This document shows, in pieces, positions 1 to 9,315 of a stretch of DNA of 23,821 nt. The notes beneath the pieces were generated by a model. The model did not search any database. It saw only the letters and a list, made by a program, of their open reading frames with translations, and had not been told where the DNA came from. The first letter of the stretch is position 1. Each line of letters starts with the position of its first letter. The position numbers were made by a program, and so were the translations under genes. The DNA comes from Jimgerdemannia flammicorona (Eukaryota; Mucoromycota; Endogonomycetes; Endogonales; Endogonaceae): the NCBI GenBank assembly GCA_003990745.1, contig RBNI01001188.1:1-23821 (forward strand), written 5' to 3'.

Positions 1-180
1 CACTTCCTTGCAAGCAATCTAAGAGATAACAAGACAGTTAAAGATAAGAAGTTTGAGGACTATAAGACCTTGGGAAGGCACTCCAATAAGAACTTGCTTA
101 TAACAACTTGAGTTAGTCTAAGAGATACACCTTGAAGAGAATCTGGCATATTTGAAGGACTCAGCAACCACTACGTGACA
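1..180. other. Unassigned DNA at the left edge, foreign to the LTR element
   Basis: Element A matches element C base for base, allowing for decay, from its LTR down to about position 180. Here A departs from C: the corresponding stretch in C (about 11505 downward) is unrelated. The minus strand at the break reads GTCACGTAGTGGTTGCTGAG, which has the look of a terminal repeat of a DNA transposon, but only one end is in the window. No reading frame of note is visible. It may be a further insertion into A, or the two copies may differ in internal sequence. Confidence 0.4.
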
Positions 181-948
181 CTGTATAGGTGTATTCTGTC
201 CTGATGGAGGTGCGTCTCCTTCAGTAGTATATCTGGGATCAAATTCACTGAGATACTCCTCCTCCTCTTCAGTTTGGTCCCCATATAATTGAGTTTGCTC
301 GGTATCAAAGTAGACAGAATCAGTTGTATATCTGATTTCAGATGGACTTAATTCAAAGTCAAGTTCTGGTTCAGTATTGGTTTCAGATTCAGGTAAGGCT
401 GTAGCAGAGCCTGCTTCAGGTTCAGGGTCAGGTAGTTGATGAAGAGTTTCTCTTGCTTCTTCCTTAAGAATATGCCAGGTCTTGCTGTTCTGGAATCAGT
501 AGTATAATGTGGTCTTGGTCCTGATATGGTAAAAGTCAGTAGAGTTGAGCCACTTAGCTACAGAGGCTTGGGCTTTGTGAGGAACTAAGGCTAGAAAGAC
601 TGCTGCTGGTTGTCCTAGGTCGCTCAGATTTGTAGAGCTGACAAAACTCTTGTTGAGAAGAGTAAAGAAGGCTTCAATAAGACCTTCTTCATCTTGACTT
701 GCTGGGTGTAGTGCAAGGAGTTCAGTGAATAGGGTTTCACCTATTTGCTAGTTTAATCAGAGTACTTCTTTCTTTGAATGAAGTTTGTCCCACTTGTTGT
801 AGGTGTGGAGGTCAAATTGTCCTTATATATCAGGTTCAATTCTCTCCAGATTGTCAGATGGTTCAGAATAAATTCCAGTTCAGAGGTTGGGCTTTATACC
901 AACTTGTAGGAATTTGCAGAGGGGTTTTATAGTGGGGTGAGGAAGCAT
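181..948 (-). pseudogene. Gag-like internal reading frame of LTR element A (broken)
   Basis: One minus-strand frame runs from an ATG at 948, about 36 bp past the LTR end and just after the tRNA primer site, to about 183. It has at least five in-frame stops (for example at 880-882) but no clear frameshift. The first two thirds look helical (a segment reading FFTLLNKSFVSSTNLSDL). The rest is acidic and proline-rich, with repeated Glu and an EEEEEYLSEFDP stretch. Position and orientation argue for Gag. No CCHC zinc knuckle, protease or reverse transcriptase is seen, because the element leaves the window or is interrupted. The same frame can be followed in element C, more decayed. The assignment to Gag rests on position rather than on a recognised domain. 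Confidence 0.6.
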
Positions 949-974
949 CTTGAAGCGGAATTGGATTATAACCA

Positions 975-983
975 CTGCTACCA
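975..983 (-). other. Primer binding site of element A
   Basis: Three bases after the LTR ends in CTTACA, the minus strand reads TGGTAGCAG. This is complementary to the CTGCTACCA 3' end typical of eukaryotic initiator tRNA-Met. Element C has the identical nonamer at the same offset, which defines the LTR/internal boundary and the orientation of both elements. Confidence 0.7.
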
Positions 984-986
984 AGT

Positions 987-1477
987 TGTAAGAGGGTTGC
1001 TTTTTAGGGTAACCATTACATAGTTCTGGAAGGGTTTTCTGGAAGTTCTGGATATTCTGGAAGACTGTTTTCTTATGGTCAAGATCAATTTCATATAGAG
1101 TATGTCCTCTATGCTTATTGATTTCAAGATCAGGTTGACATCTCAACTAAAGTCCTTTTCTGGACTAGTTCTGGATGTTCAGGATTTTCCATATTTCAGG
1201 AAGTTCAAGAAACTAAGACCAGCTTAGTTGAATTGGCATATCACTGCAGATAATACCCAATTAGGAAATTTTGTGATGGGGTTAGGAGTGGGACCTAATG
1301 GGGAGTAGAATTACTTAAGAGTGGTTTGTGGGTTATTAAATAGGTTTATTTGCTATTCATGATATTGTTATACTAGGAGTAGTTGTATGAAGAGATATTG
1401 TGGGGAAGTGCTCAGGAGTTGTATTTGGATTGTTCAGTTCTGAGATTCTGAGGTCTGGGGGAGGGGGTATTTATACT
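987..1477 (-). mobile_element. LTR of element A, 3' part (core promoter, R and U5)
   Basis: This is the downstream quarter of a 2,053-bp LTR; the upstream part lies at 9398-10959, beyond the inserted LINE. On the minus strand it holds the TATA box TATAAATA (1468-1475), an AATAAA polyadenylation signal (1345-1350) and TTCnnGAA palindromes in U5. It ends CTTACA at 987, followed by the primer site. It aligns throughout with 5600-6089 of solo LTR B and with 12319-12810 of LTR C. The LINE target duplication begins 3 bp upstream of the TATA box, so the promoter core has been cut off from U3. Confidence 0.85.
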
Positions 1478-1491
1478 AGTGAGAGGCTATC
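1478..1491. repeat. Target site duplication of the LINE, left copy
   Basis: AGTGAGAGGCTATC is perfectly repeated at 9398-9411, on the other side of the LINE. Joining the flanks gives the uninterrupted LTR sequence still seen in LTR C (around 12800-12830) and LTR B (around 5590). This proves a precise target-primed insertion. Confidence 0.95.
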
Positions 1492-4020
1492 TTTTTTTTT
1501 TTTATAGTCACTTGGACTCTGCCATTTATTACCCTTCTATTTATAAGTTTACAGTATACTCTCCCACTACCCGATTCTCATGGGTGTACCACTCTCCCCA
1601 CCTACATGAACAAAGACCACTTTCTCACCTGCAACACCCACCCTTCCCCCACTCTGCCGACAGATTTTCTCTACCAAATGACGCCTTCGACCCCCCTGCA
1701 ACCCCCAACCAAGCCACCAGCCTGTCAGGGTGTCTTCCATAAGGCTATGCCATCTCAGCAGCCTGACCTCGGAGCCAAGCCTCTGCCCATCCTCAAAAAC
1801 ATATAACCAGTAACTGGCCAGCTCCACCCAAATGGCCAATGCCCAGCCTAACATCAGCCATTCCGTCCCCACCCCTCCCTCCAATCTATCCCTTAAATCC
1901 TCCCATCACCCCCGCACTTCAGCTCTCTGACCCACTCCTCCCAAATGATCCCCAATGTTCTGCCAAAAGGTACCAAGCATCTCACACTCTCTTAGCCAAT
2001 GTTCAGGCATCTGTACATATCCCTCTTCTTGCCCTACATTATAGCACTCTTCACAGTCGAAGCAACCTCCCTCGATAAGGTGACCTGAGCGGAAGTTGAG
2101 CATGACATTCCACCTCAGCACATGCCACCAGACCACCCAGTACTTTGATGGCAGCCACCTCCTCACCTCAGCACTCTAGACCCAAATGCTACACCAGTCC
2201 CACTCCTCGCTGATTCCTACTCCTTGCCAACTGCTAGGCCACAGATCCTGGCCTGGTCCCTGCTGGCATTTGATCCCATCACTAATGTCAAACTCAATTA
2301 GGGGAATGCCACCCAGTAACACACAGTCCCATCGCCACATCGCTGGGTCCCAAACTGCCTCTCCTTCATCTCCCTGCCACCTAATTCCAATGCAGTGCGC
2401 CCCTTCAGCCACTCCCCACCAGAAGCCTTTGAATCGCAATTGTCCAGTATTCTGAAGGCTCACAAGTGCTAGGAGATCACCAGTCAAACCCCTTGGAGAG
2501 GACCTCATCTCCCAGACTTTCTGCAGTAGGGGGACCCAACTACCCCCTCTCAACTCCACTGCTCTCTTCAGCCACCACGCTCTCAAGCAATGTAGCCTCT
2601 TAAGGAAGTCCACCAGCCCCAGTCCCCCACTTGCCACTGGTAAGGATAAGATCTCCCAGCTGATTTGACTCCACCTTCCAGCCCAGATCTACCCCTTGGC
2701 CAGCTTCATCAATCTCTTTACTACCCAGACAGAGAAGTCCAAATGATAAGCCAGATACCACACCTTCAGCAGCCAATAGACATTCAGAATTGAAACTCGT
2801 CCTGCCAGAGACAATTGGCAGCCACCCCAACTCCGCAGGGCCTCCTCCCAGATGCCAACCCTCTGCTCCCACCAATGTCAGGGCAGAACTGACCCATATA
2901 CTGACAGATAGATACCCAAGTACCGAACTGCCTCGCCAGCAGAGACAATGGTACCAATAACCTCCCCTCCCACCAGACCATTGCCTAACACCATTGTCTC
3001 ACATTTATACCAATTGAGCCTAGCCCCAGAGTTCGCCTCATACTACTCCACTGTTTCCTTGAGCTTCGCAACATCTACGATTGATCCCAGGCCAACCACC
3101 ATGTCATCTGCAAAAGCCCCTACTTTCCACTCAATGCTAAAGATAGAGAGCCCCACTATCTTCTACCTGATTCTGTCCATAAAGGGCTTCAGAGAAAGAG
3201 CATACAAAATGGGGGACAGTGGGTCCCCCTGAGACACCCCCCTACCCAGGGGAAATACTACCCCTCTGTGTCCATTATATAAGAGTGCAGTCCTACTCCC
3301 TTCCAGTAGGCTGACCATGGCTGTCCAGAACTGTTGCAGGACCCCAATCCTATCCAAAACTTTCACCAGCCAGACCCGGCACACTTGGTCATAAGCCTTC
3401 TCCTGGTCCAGAAAGACCAGACATCCATTCAATCCACTGGCGTGTGCTCCTTCAATAACTCCATGAACCCACACTGTGCCATCCCTGATGCCTACAAAGC
3501 CCCTCTGCTCATCACTCAGGACTTGCTGGGCCACCTTTTGCAACCTTGTGACTACCATCTTGGTAACCAACTTTCTGTCCATATCTAGTAGCATAATCAG
3601 CCTCCAGTTCTTCCAGTCCTCTCGCCTTTCTTTGTTCTTATAAAGCAATGTTACCAGTCTCAGATTCTGTTCTCCCACCCATCTCCCCATTTGTATAATC
3701 CAATCACACAGTGCTATCATCTCTCCCAGTACTCCTGAGACTCCCACCATCTTTTTCCAGAAGTCTCAGGGCAGCCCATCCTCCCCAGGCACTGTACCCA
3801 AGGTCATTGCGGCAAGAACCTAGCAGATCTCCTCCTCTTACACTGGTATTACTAAGTCCCCCAGTCCAATTACTTGTATAGGGTGCCAATCCTCCAATGC
3901 TTGGTCAATATCCTCAGTATCTGCCCCACCCTCCTCCTCACTCCACAATTCACTCCAATACTTCTTTAATGAACCAAGAATGTCTTGTACCCCATGCACC
4001 AATATACCATCAGCATTTAG

Positions 4021-4025
4021 TACCC
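4021..4025. repeat. Target site duplication of solo LTR B, left copy
   Basis: TACCC here pairs with CACCC at 6090-6094, a 5-bp duplication with one transition. Five base pairs is usual for LTR retrotransposon integration. The LINE frame is continuous only if one copy is removed, which supports this length. Confidence 0.8.
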
Positions 4026-4138
4026 TGTAAGCACACAACCTCTAAGTCACAGAAATCACACGTCACTCTCTTAACAAGCCACTGAAATCACATGTAACCT
4101 CTGAACAAATCTGGAAATCACCTGCATGATCATGAAGC

Positions 4139-4176
4139 TGAGTCAAGCAGAAGTCACAGTATACAAAGATGAGTCA
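4139..4176 (+). promoter_or_regulatory. Paired TGAGTCA boxes in U3
   Basis: Perfect TGAGTCA heptamers, the AP-1/Gcn4-type bZIP core, stand at 4139-4145 and 4170-4176, 31 bp apart in a degenerate direct repeat. LTR A keeps both (10809-10815 and 10840-10846). LTR C keeps one of them. Function is inferred from the motif only. Confidence 0.5.
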
Positions 4177-4311
4177 ACACAAAGTCATGAAACACAAGAT
4201 TCACACAAACGGAATCTTACCAATCAAGAACAAATGCATATATACCGAGTCCCAAAATGTATCGAAACAGAACCAAAACAAATAACAACTACAACTTCCA
4301 AACACACAAAC

Positions 4312-5409
4312 ATGACCACCGAGATCTACAACTGCATCCATGCTGACATTTGGAATGCCATTGTCAACTGAGCCACACCCCCTCTGCCCCTCATGAATAT
4401 CCATAGCCTAGGACCCCTCTACTTCGTGGAAGTCCGATGGAACACCCTGAACATGCTTAACGAGGTCCACCAGATTGGACAAATCTCAAGCTACTACCAG
4501 ATCGGCTGCCTCCTAGAAGATATGATCGAACACCACTATGATACAGACATTACCCAGATATCTCAACACCAGAAGCTCATCACCTGCAAACACCGAGAAC
4601 TCTTCTATGAGTACAGCACCTTTATTTCCCACCTCCGAGTTACTACTAGTGAAATGGTTGCTACCCTGTCCTATGGCCAAATCGATGACATGATACAAGA
4701 ACTCAACCACAAGTATCTCGAATATGTCCAGACTACTGATAGAATCTTTCCACACCCCGATAACCACATCTTGCAAATGCCCTAAGTTGGATATGCTATG
4801 AAAGATATCTACGATATAATTCACTTCGATAAAGATGAAGCAGAAGACAATGATCCCTCTGACGCTGACATGACCTCAAGCCAAGGATCTCTACCAACCC
4901 TGATCACACCGCCAACCTTGCCGATAAACTTACAACAGTTCATAACCACATACGAGACTTATTGGGACAATAACCACTAGTATGAATACCAACCCACATT
5001 CACTCCCAATTACTTCAACTACAACGAAGAGACCGGAGAATACAATCTATACCTTCAGACAACCCTTGAGATCGAACCAACCATCTCACTATCTAAGTAC
5101 GAGTGATATGAGTCACAGCCGCCAGCATACTACAATTCTGTGACTCATAGTACTATAACCTACAGAAGGTATGCAGACAGCAAATCCGATGAAAACTAAG
5201 ACAATGCACTACTTCTTTGCCCCCCAACACCTTATCCAGCATACGAGACAGATGATGCTATTCTGTGGGACAGAGATGAAGTTCCAATGTATTATTACCT
5301 CAGCCAATAAGGAGAAGTAATCCGCGAACCACTCTTCCTAGACAACTACTTCATTAGAGATGATATCATCGATGGTGATGTCATCGAAAACTATCCAGAT
5401 AGTGCCTAA
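4312..5409 (+). pseudogene. U3-encoded reading frame of LTR B, unknown protein (broken)
   Basis: One frame of 366 codons lies wholly inside the LTR, upstream of the TATA box and in the same sense as the element. It starts MTTEIYNC and ends in a TAA. Six in-frame stops interrupt it (4369, 4783, 4978, 5104, 5197, about 5308) with no frameshift. LTR C has the same frame at exactly the same length; LTR A has it with one 11-bp deletion. At most stop sites another copy keeps a sense codon (Gln, Trp or Arg). The first 150 residues are probably helical, followed by an acidic linker (DKDEAEDNDPSD). The C-terminal half is rich in Tyr (YETYWDNN, YYNS, MYYYL) and contains PPAY, a WW/late-domain-type motif. 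I recognise no family. The frame is open further upstream to 4126, so the start is not certain. Confidence 0.75.
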
Positions 5410-5474
5410 AAACCTATAAATAGCTTAGCAGTCATAGTATAGTTAGATTAGCCTTGTATGATGTGACTGTGAAC

Positions 5475-5544
5475 TGACTCAGCAATCAGACGATCTCTTG
5501 ACATGTCAGATCACACTTGTACTATATGACTGCATTCTGACTCA
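5475..5544 (+). promoter_or_regulatory. Second pair of TGACTCA boxes in a 63-bp duplication
   Basis: TGACTCA at 5475-5481 and 5538-5544 sits in two degenerate copies of a 63-bp unit, 57-126 bp upstream of the TATA box. The equivalent boxes are kept in LTR A (9452-9458 and 9515-9521, again 63 bp apart). The position just upstream of the TATA box fits an enhancer. Confidence 0.5.
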
Positions 5545-5600
5545 GCAAAGCACTTAATGCTACATCCATATCTAGCATAGTCCAAATAGCCCCTCACTAG

Positions 5601-5608
5601 TATAAATA
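5601..5608 (+). promoter_or_regulatory. LTR TATA box
   Basis: TATAAATA is followed by a CCCCTCCCCC-rich stretch. All three LTRs have it in the same place (minus strand 1468-1475 in A; about 12797-12804 in C). It sets the U3/R boundary near 5630. Confidence 0.7.
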
Positions 5609-5725
5609 CCCCCTCCCCCAGACCTCAGAATCTCAGACCTGAACAATCCAAACACAACTCCTGAGCACTTCCCCACAATATCCCTTTACATAACTACTCC
5701 TAGTATAGCAATATCATGAATAGCA

Positions 5726-5731
5726 AATAAA
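5726..5731 (+). terminator. LTR polyadenylation signal
   Basis: AATAAA lies about 120 bp downstream of the TATA box, the spacing expected for an R region. It is conserved in LTR A (1345-1350, minus strand). In LTR C the matching hexamer is mutated to AATAAG. Confidence 0.6.
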
Positions 5732-6089
5732 CCTATTTAATAACCCACAAACCACTCTTAAGTAAATCTGCTCCCCGTTAGGTCCCACTCCTAACCCCAT
5801 CACGAAATTTCCTAATTGGGTATTATCTGCAGTGATATGCCAATTCAACTAAGCTGGTCTTAGTTTCTTGAACTTCCTGAAATACGGAAAATCCTGAACA
5901 TCCAGAACTAGTCTGAAAAAGGACTTTGGTTGAGATGTCAACCCGATCTTGAAATCAATAAGCATAGAGGATGTACTCTATATGAAATTGATCTTGACTA
6001 TAAGAAAACAGTCTTCTAGAATATCCAGAACTTCCAGAAAACCCTTCCAGAACTACGTAATGGTTACCCTAAAAAGCAACCCTCTTACA

Positions 6090-6094
6090 CACCC
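6090..6094. repeat. Target site duplication of solo LTR B, right copy
   Basis: CACCC, partner of TACCC at 4021-4025. The single difference is a C/T transition, of the kind seen throughout these elements. Confidence 0.75.
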
Positions 6095-7314
6095 CCTCTC
6101 ACCTTTGTTGCACTCTTCTCACCTGAAGGGCTCTTGTGAGAAACTTTGAGGGCTGCTCTCCTTCCTCCAACCTCTGCCAATGAAGCTATGCCGCCAGACT
6201 CTGAACCCTTATCTCTTCCTCATTCCACAGTACCTGTTGTAGTTCAACCACCTCCATTCTTGCCCTTATCACTCTCCAGTTCTCCTCTCCCTCCAACATC
6301 ACCCATCTCGCCCAGTCCTCCAAAAGTCTAGTCAGTCTACAAGAAGCCCACCACACCCGCCACCTCCTCTGTCTCCCAGCCTCCTTACCAGTCTCGCTCC
6401 AGAAGGTCCTGGCCATCTCCTTCATCCTCATCCACTGAATACTAACTGGGGCACTCTCCTGCCTCCAGCACTCCACTCGCAGTTGAATGTCTTCAGCCCA
6501 CTCATCTTATCAGATCTCATCATCTAGTAGGGAGGAATTAAGGCACCAATGTCCAGGCCCATCCCCACTCTCCCCAAAATGTCCTTGCTCTAAAAGCCCC
6601 CAATGATCTAATCAAGGACACCATTCCACCTTCAGTGACTTCCAAACATCCAAGCTCTAGCAGCTGGCTGTCAGAATCCAATTAATTCTTGTCTCCAGGC
6701 CCCCGGCCCAGTGCGTGTACACCCTCCTATCCCCCCAACATTCTCTACCTGCATCTACCAGAGCACTCAGTCTTTCCACTTCTTTCCATACTGCCAGTCC
6801 TCCACTCCGCCCCTTAGCTCCTCGTCCTCCATCAGTTCTGTCCCTCACTACATCTCTGACCATATTGAAGTCCCCTCCAAGCATGTCTACCCCAACCTCC
6901 ACAAGAATCCCACTCTCCTGTAGGCCCTTCACCCAATTCACATGCTCACCCTGTACCACGGGGCAGTAACAAGAGCCCACTGTAACTGGCTCCCAACCTA
7001 TGTATATCTACTCTCCCCAGACCAATCTATCCCCCCAGCTCCTCATATCCCTTATCTCTCCTTTGCCTTTCTACACCAGAATCCCAACCTTGCCCTTCCA
7101 GACCGCCTCACCTCCCCACTCCTTTGTCCATTCCAGTCTATCCAAGTCATCCTCACACCTAACATCCTGCAAGAGGAAGAGATTGGCCTCCAATCCCTTC
7201 AGCCAAGTAAAAATATTCTTACATTGATAGGCACTCCATAACCCATTCACATTCAAAGAAAAAATATTGGTTGTACTATTCATAGTGAAAAAATAGTGTG
7301 TAAACAAGCTTTCT

Positions 7315-9315
7315 CTACTGCTCTATGTTCATCTCCTCCTGCGCCAGATCCAGATTATATTCCATGGTCACCTCCTCCTCTTCAGCCCTCTGAGCCTCCA
7401 GTCCAGCCAATAGCTCATTTATCTCCCCATCTGCCTTCTCCTTGAATTCCTCACGGTACTCCAGGCAGGCTTCCTGCCAAAGCTGTAGTCTATGACGCTT
7501 GGTCCAGCAATATTCAGCCCTCTCTCCTGTGACTCCTGCCATCTCTGCCTCCCTCTCCTTGTCTACCTCATAGCCCTCCTCCTCCAGATACACCACCAGG
7601 ATCTCCACCTTCAATGCCATCACTACCCCTTCCCCCTGCAGAATCCTCACCCAATGCTCGTCACTCATCACCCTCAAATCCACCTCACTGAGCTCCTCGG
7701 CTGCCAGGTTGTTCATCATCCTGCATATCCAAAGTAGGTTCCCTACCTCCTTTCCTCCAGAGGTCACTGGTCTCCCACCATCCAGCATTGTAGTGTCAGC
7801 CCCAGCACTCACAGCCTCATCCCACTCCTCCGGGACATCCACCAGTTCCTCCTCACCAACTGCCTCCGGGACTCCAAATTGCACTCTTTGGGCCCCCCAC
7901 ATTGGCACATCCTCCTCTACCCTATTTTGGGAAGCTGGGCCCCACCTGATCAGGGGAGTAGGGGTTGGGGAATTCTCCCATGTCTCATCCCAAACCTCTA
8001 GCGTACCATCTGCATACAGGTCCTTGCCAGTCATCTCCCTGTTCTCACCAGTCCCCTTCCCAGCACTCTCACCTCTCTCACCCACCCAGACACTTGCTTC
8101 TGCCCCCCCTGTGGCCACCATCCTGCTCGTCTCCTTCTGAGGTCCACCCTTCATCTTTGCCAGTAGTTTCTTCTGCCTCTTATATCTCTGATCTCATTCC
8201 CACTACACCTTGCTCACTCATGTCTGCTTCCCATCCACTACCTCCAAGTGCGTCACCTCCTCAAAGGCTCTCCAAGCCTTCACCCGCTGTTCCACTGCAC
8301 CACTCAGCTCTTTCAGCACTTCCAATAGGTCCTCTTCCTCCTCCTCACTCTCCTTCATCCTTGTCACCTTGCACACAATCGCCCCCCAGACCATACCAGA
8401 AGGCCAGTCCCTCGCCTTCCCAGTTGCCTCCTTCTCTGCCAACTGAATCCTCATATCCACGTCTCCCGTCCTAAGCACAGTCCCCTCCTAGACTCTAAAT
8501 CCAATATCCACCACCTCTCTATACTCTGCCATGACCTCCTCAACTCTCTTCCTTGTCTCCATCACCATCACTGTGGGCACCCCTTTCACCAACAGTTGGA
8601 CCACTCTGGGGTCCCATTTCAGACATCGAGCCATCAGTACACACACCTCCCCAACTACCAATCTAACCTTCAATGCTTTCTCCAATGGCTCAGCCTCCTC
8701 AAAGTCCACCTCCACTCCCTCCAGTCTCTTCAAAAACTTTATAGATGCTGCTCCAGCCATCTGCTTAGCAATCAGCCCCAATACTATTTTTGCTGTCACC
8801 ACTAGGTCCCAGAAGCACAGTGTCACCACAAATGCTGAAATCGATTTCTTGAGTAATGGTGCCACCGCCAGGCCCATCACACCATCCACCAAATCTCCTT
8901 GTCCCCCAAGCCCCAGTCGCTCAGCCACACCATCCACTGTCACATCTGGATTTTTTTCCAGATTAGCAGTCCTATCTCCATCAGCCATCACACCCCCCCC
9001 AGCCACTATACCTCCAGGCCCACTACCCCCTCCACCAAGGGCCACTCCCCCATGTACTGTTGCCTTCTCTGTTTCCTTGCCTTTCTTCAACCAACCCTCC
9101 AGCCTTGATGCCTGCCTCCTTCCCTTCACCGTCTCAGCAAAGCTCGCCCTCCCAGAACCCTGTCCTCCACTACCACCTCCTCCCCTTCCACGCCTACCTG
9201 CAAGCAGCCCCCTCATACCTCCCCCCAGGCTAGGGCCTCTCCCCACTTGCTGCCAGTCGAATGCACTTGGGCCACTCTGCCCAGTACACACCTCAGATTG
9301 CCTGTTAGTCACCAT
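7315..9315 (-). pseudogene. LINE ORF1 (Gag-like, nonsense-decayed)
   Basis: A single minus-strand frame of 667 codons runs from the first ATG (9315, reading MVTNRQSEV) to the stop at 7315. Only four internal stops break it: TAG at 8488-8490 and three in a cluster at 8194-8220. There is no frameshift. The N-terminal third is rich in Gly, Arg and Ser (RRGRGGGGSGGQGSGR), suiting nucleic-acid binding. The middle has a mixed alpha/beta look. The C-terminal 100 residues are highly charged and probably coiled (EYREEFKEKADGEINELLAG). I see no CCHC knuckle. By position this is the RNA-binding ORF1 protein of the LINE. About 30 bp separate its stop from the ORF2 ATG at 7283, suggesting reinitiation in the live element. 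Confidence 0.85.

Larger units (their letters stand above)
4026..6089 (+). mobile_element. Solo LTR B (2,064 bp) of an unrecognised LTR retrotransposon family
   Basis: It begins TGTAAG and ends CTTACA, the TG...CA inverted ends of an LTR, flanked by a 5-bp duplication and sitting inside the LINE pol frame. It has no internal domain, so it is the product of LTR-LTR recombination. In order it holds: 286 bp of upstream DNA with degenerate repeats and two TGAGTCA boxes; a 1,098-bp sense reading frame (4312-5409); two TGACTCA boxes in a 63-bp degenerate duplication (5475-5481, 5538-5544); TATAAATA at 5601; a pyrimidine-rich leader; AATAAA at 5726; and U5 to 6089. LTRs A (2,053 bp) and C (2,060 bp) match it along the whole length. 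Confidence 0.9.
1567..7283 (-). pseudogene. LINE ORF2: endonuclease / reverse transcriptase (split by an LTR, nonsense-decayed)
   Basis: The frame is about 1,216 codons and runs from the first ATG at 7283 to 6090, then from 4020 to a stop at 1567-1569. The AP endonuclease has SLNVNGL near the start, LLQDVRC, and GGDFN in the 6657-6980 block. The usual RID triad near its end reads RIN, so a catalytic Asp is lost. A SKFLTRAL linker follows near 6150. The reverse transcriptase shows KNWRLI, DEQRGFV, FLDQEKAYDQV, GVSQGDPLSP and an intact FADD catalytic box at 3103-3114. The C-terminal segment has a Cys/His array (CFDCEEC...EHWLREC) at about 1930-2050, like zf-RVT domains of LINEs. Stops are scattered (for example after FMDRIR at 3163 and after CSIWV at 2176) with no net frameshift. 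Removing solo LTR B and one target copy (2,069 bp) restores the frame exactly. Confidence 0.92.

Noticed and set aside
4126..4371. The 4126-4371 frame as a separate gene
   Set aside because: It is the upstream part of the single U3 frame, ended by one of its nonsense codons.
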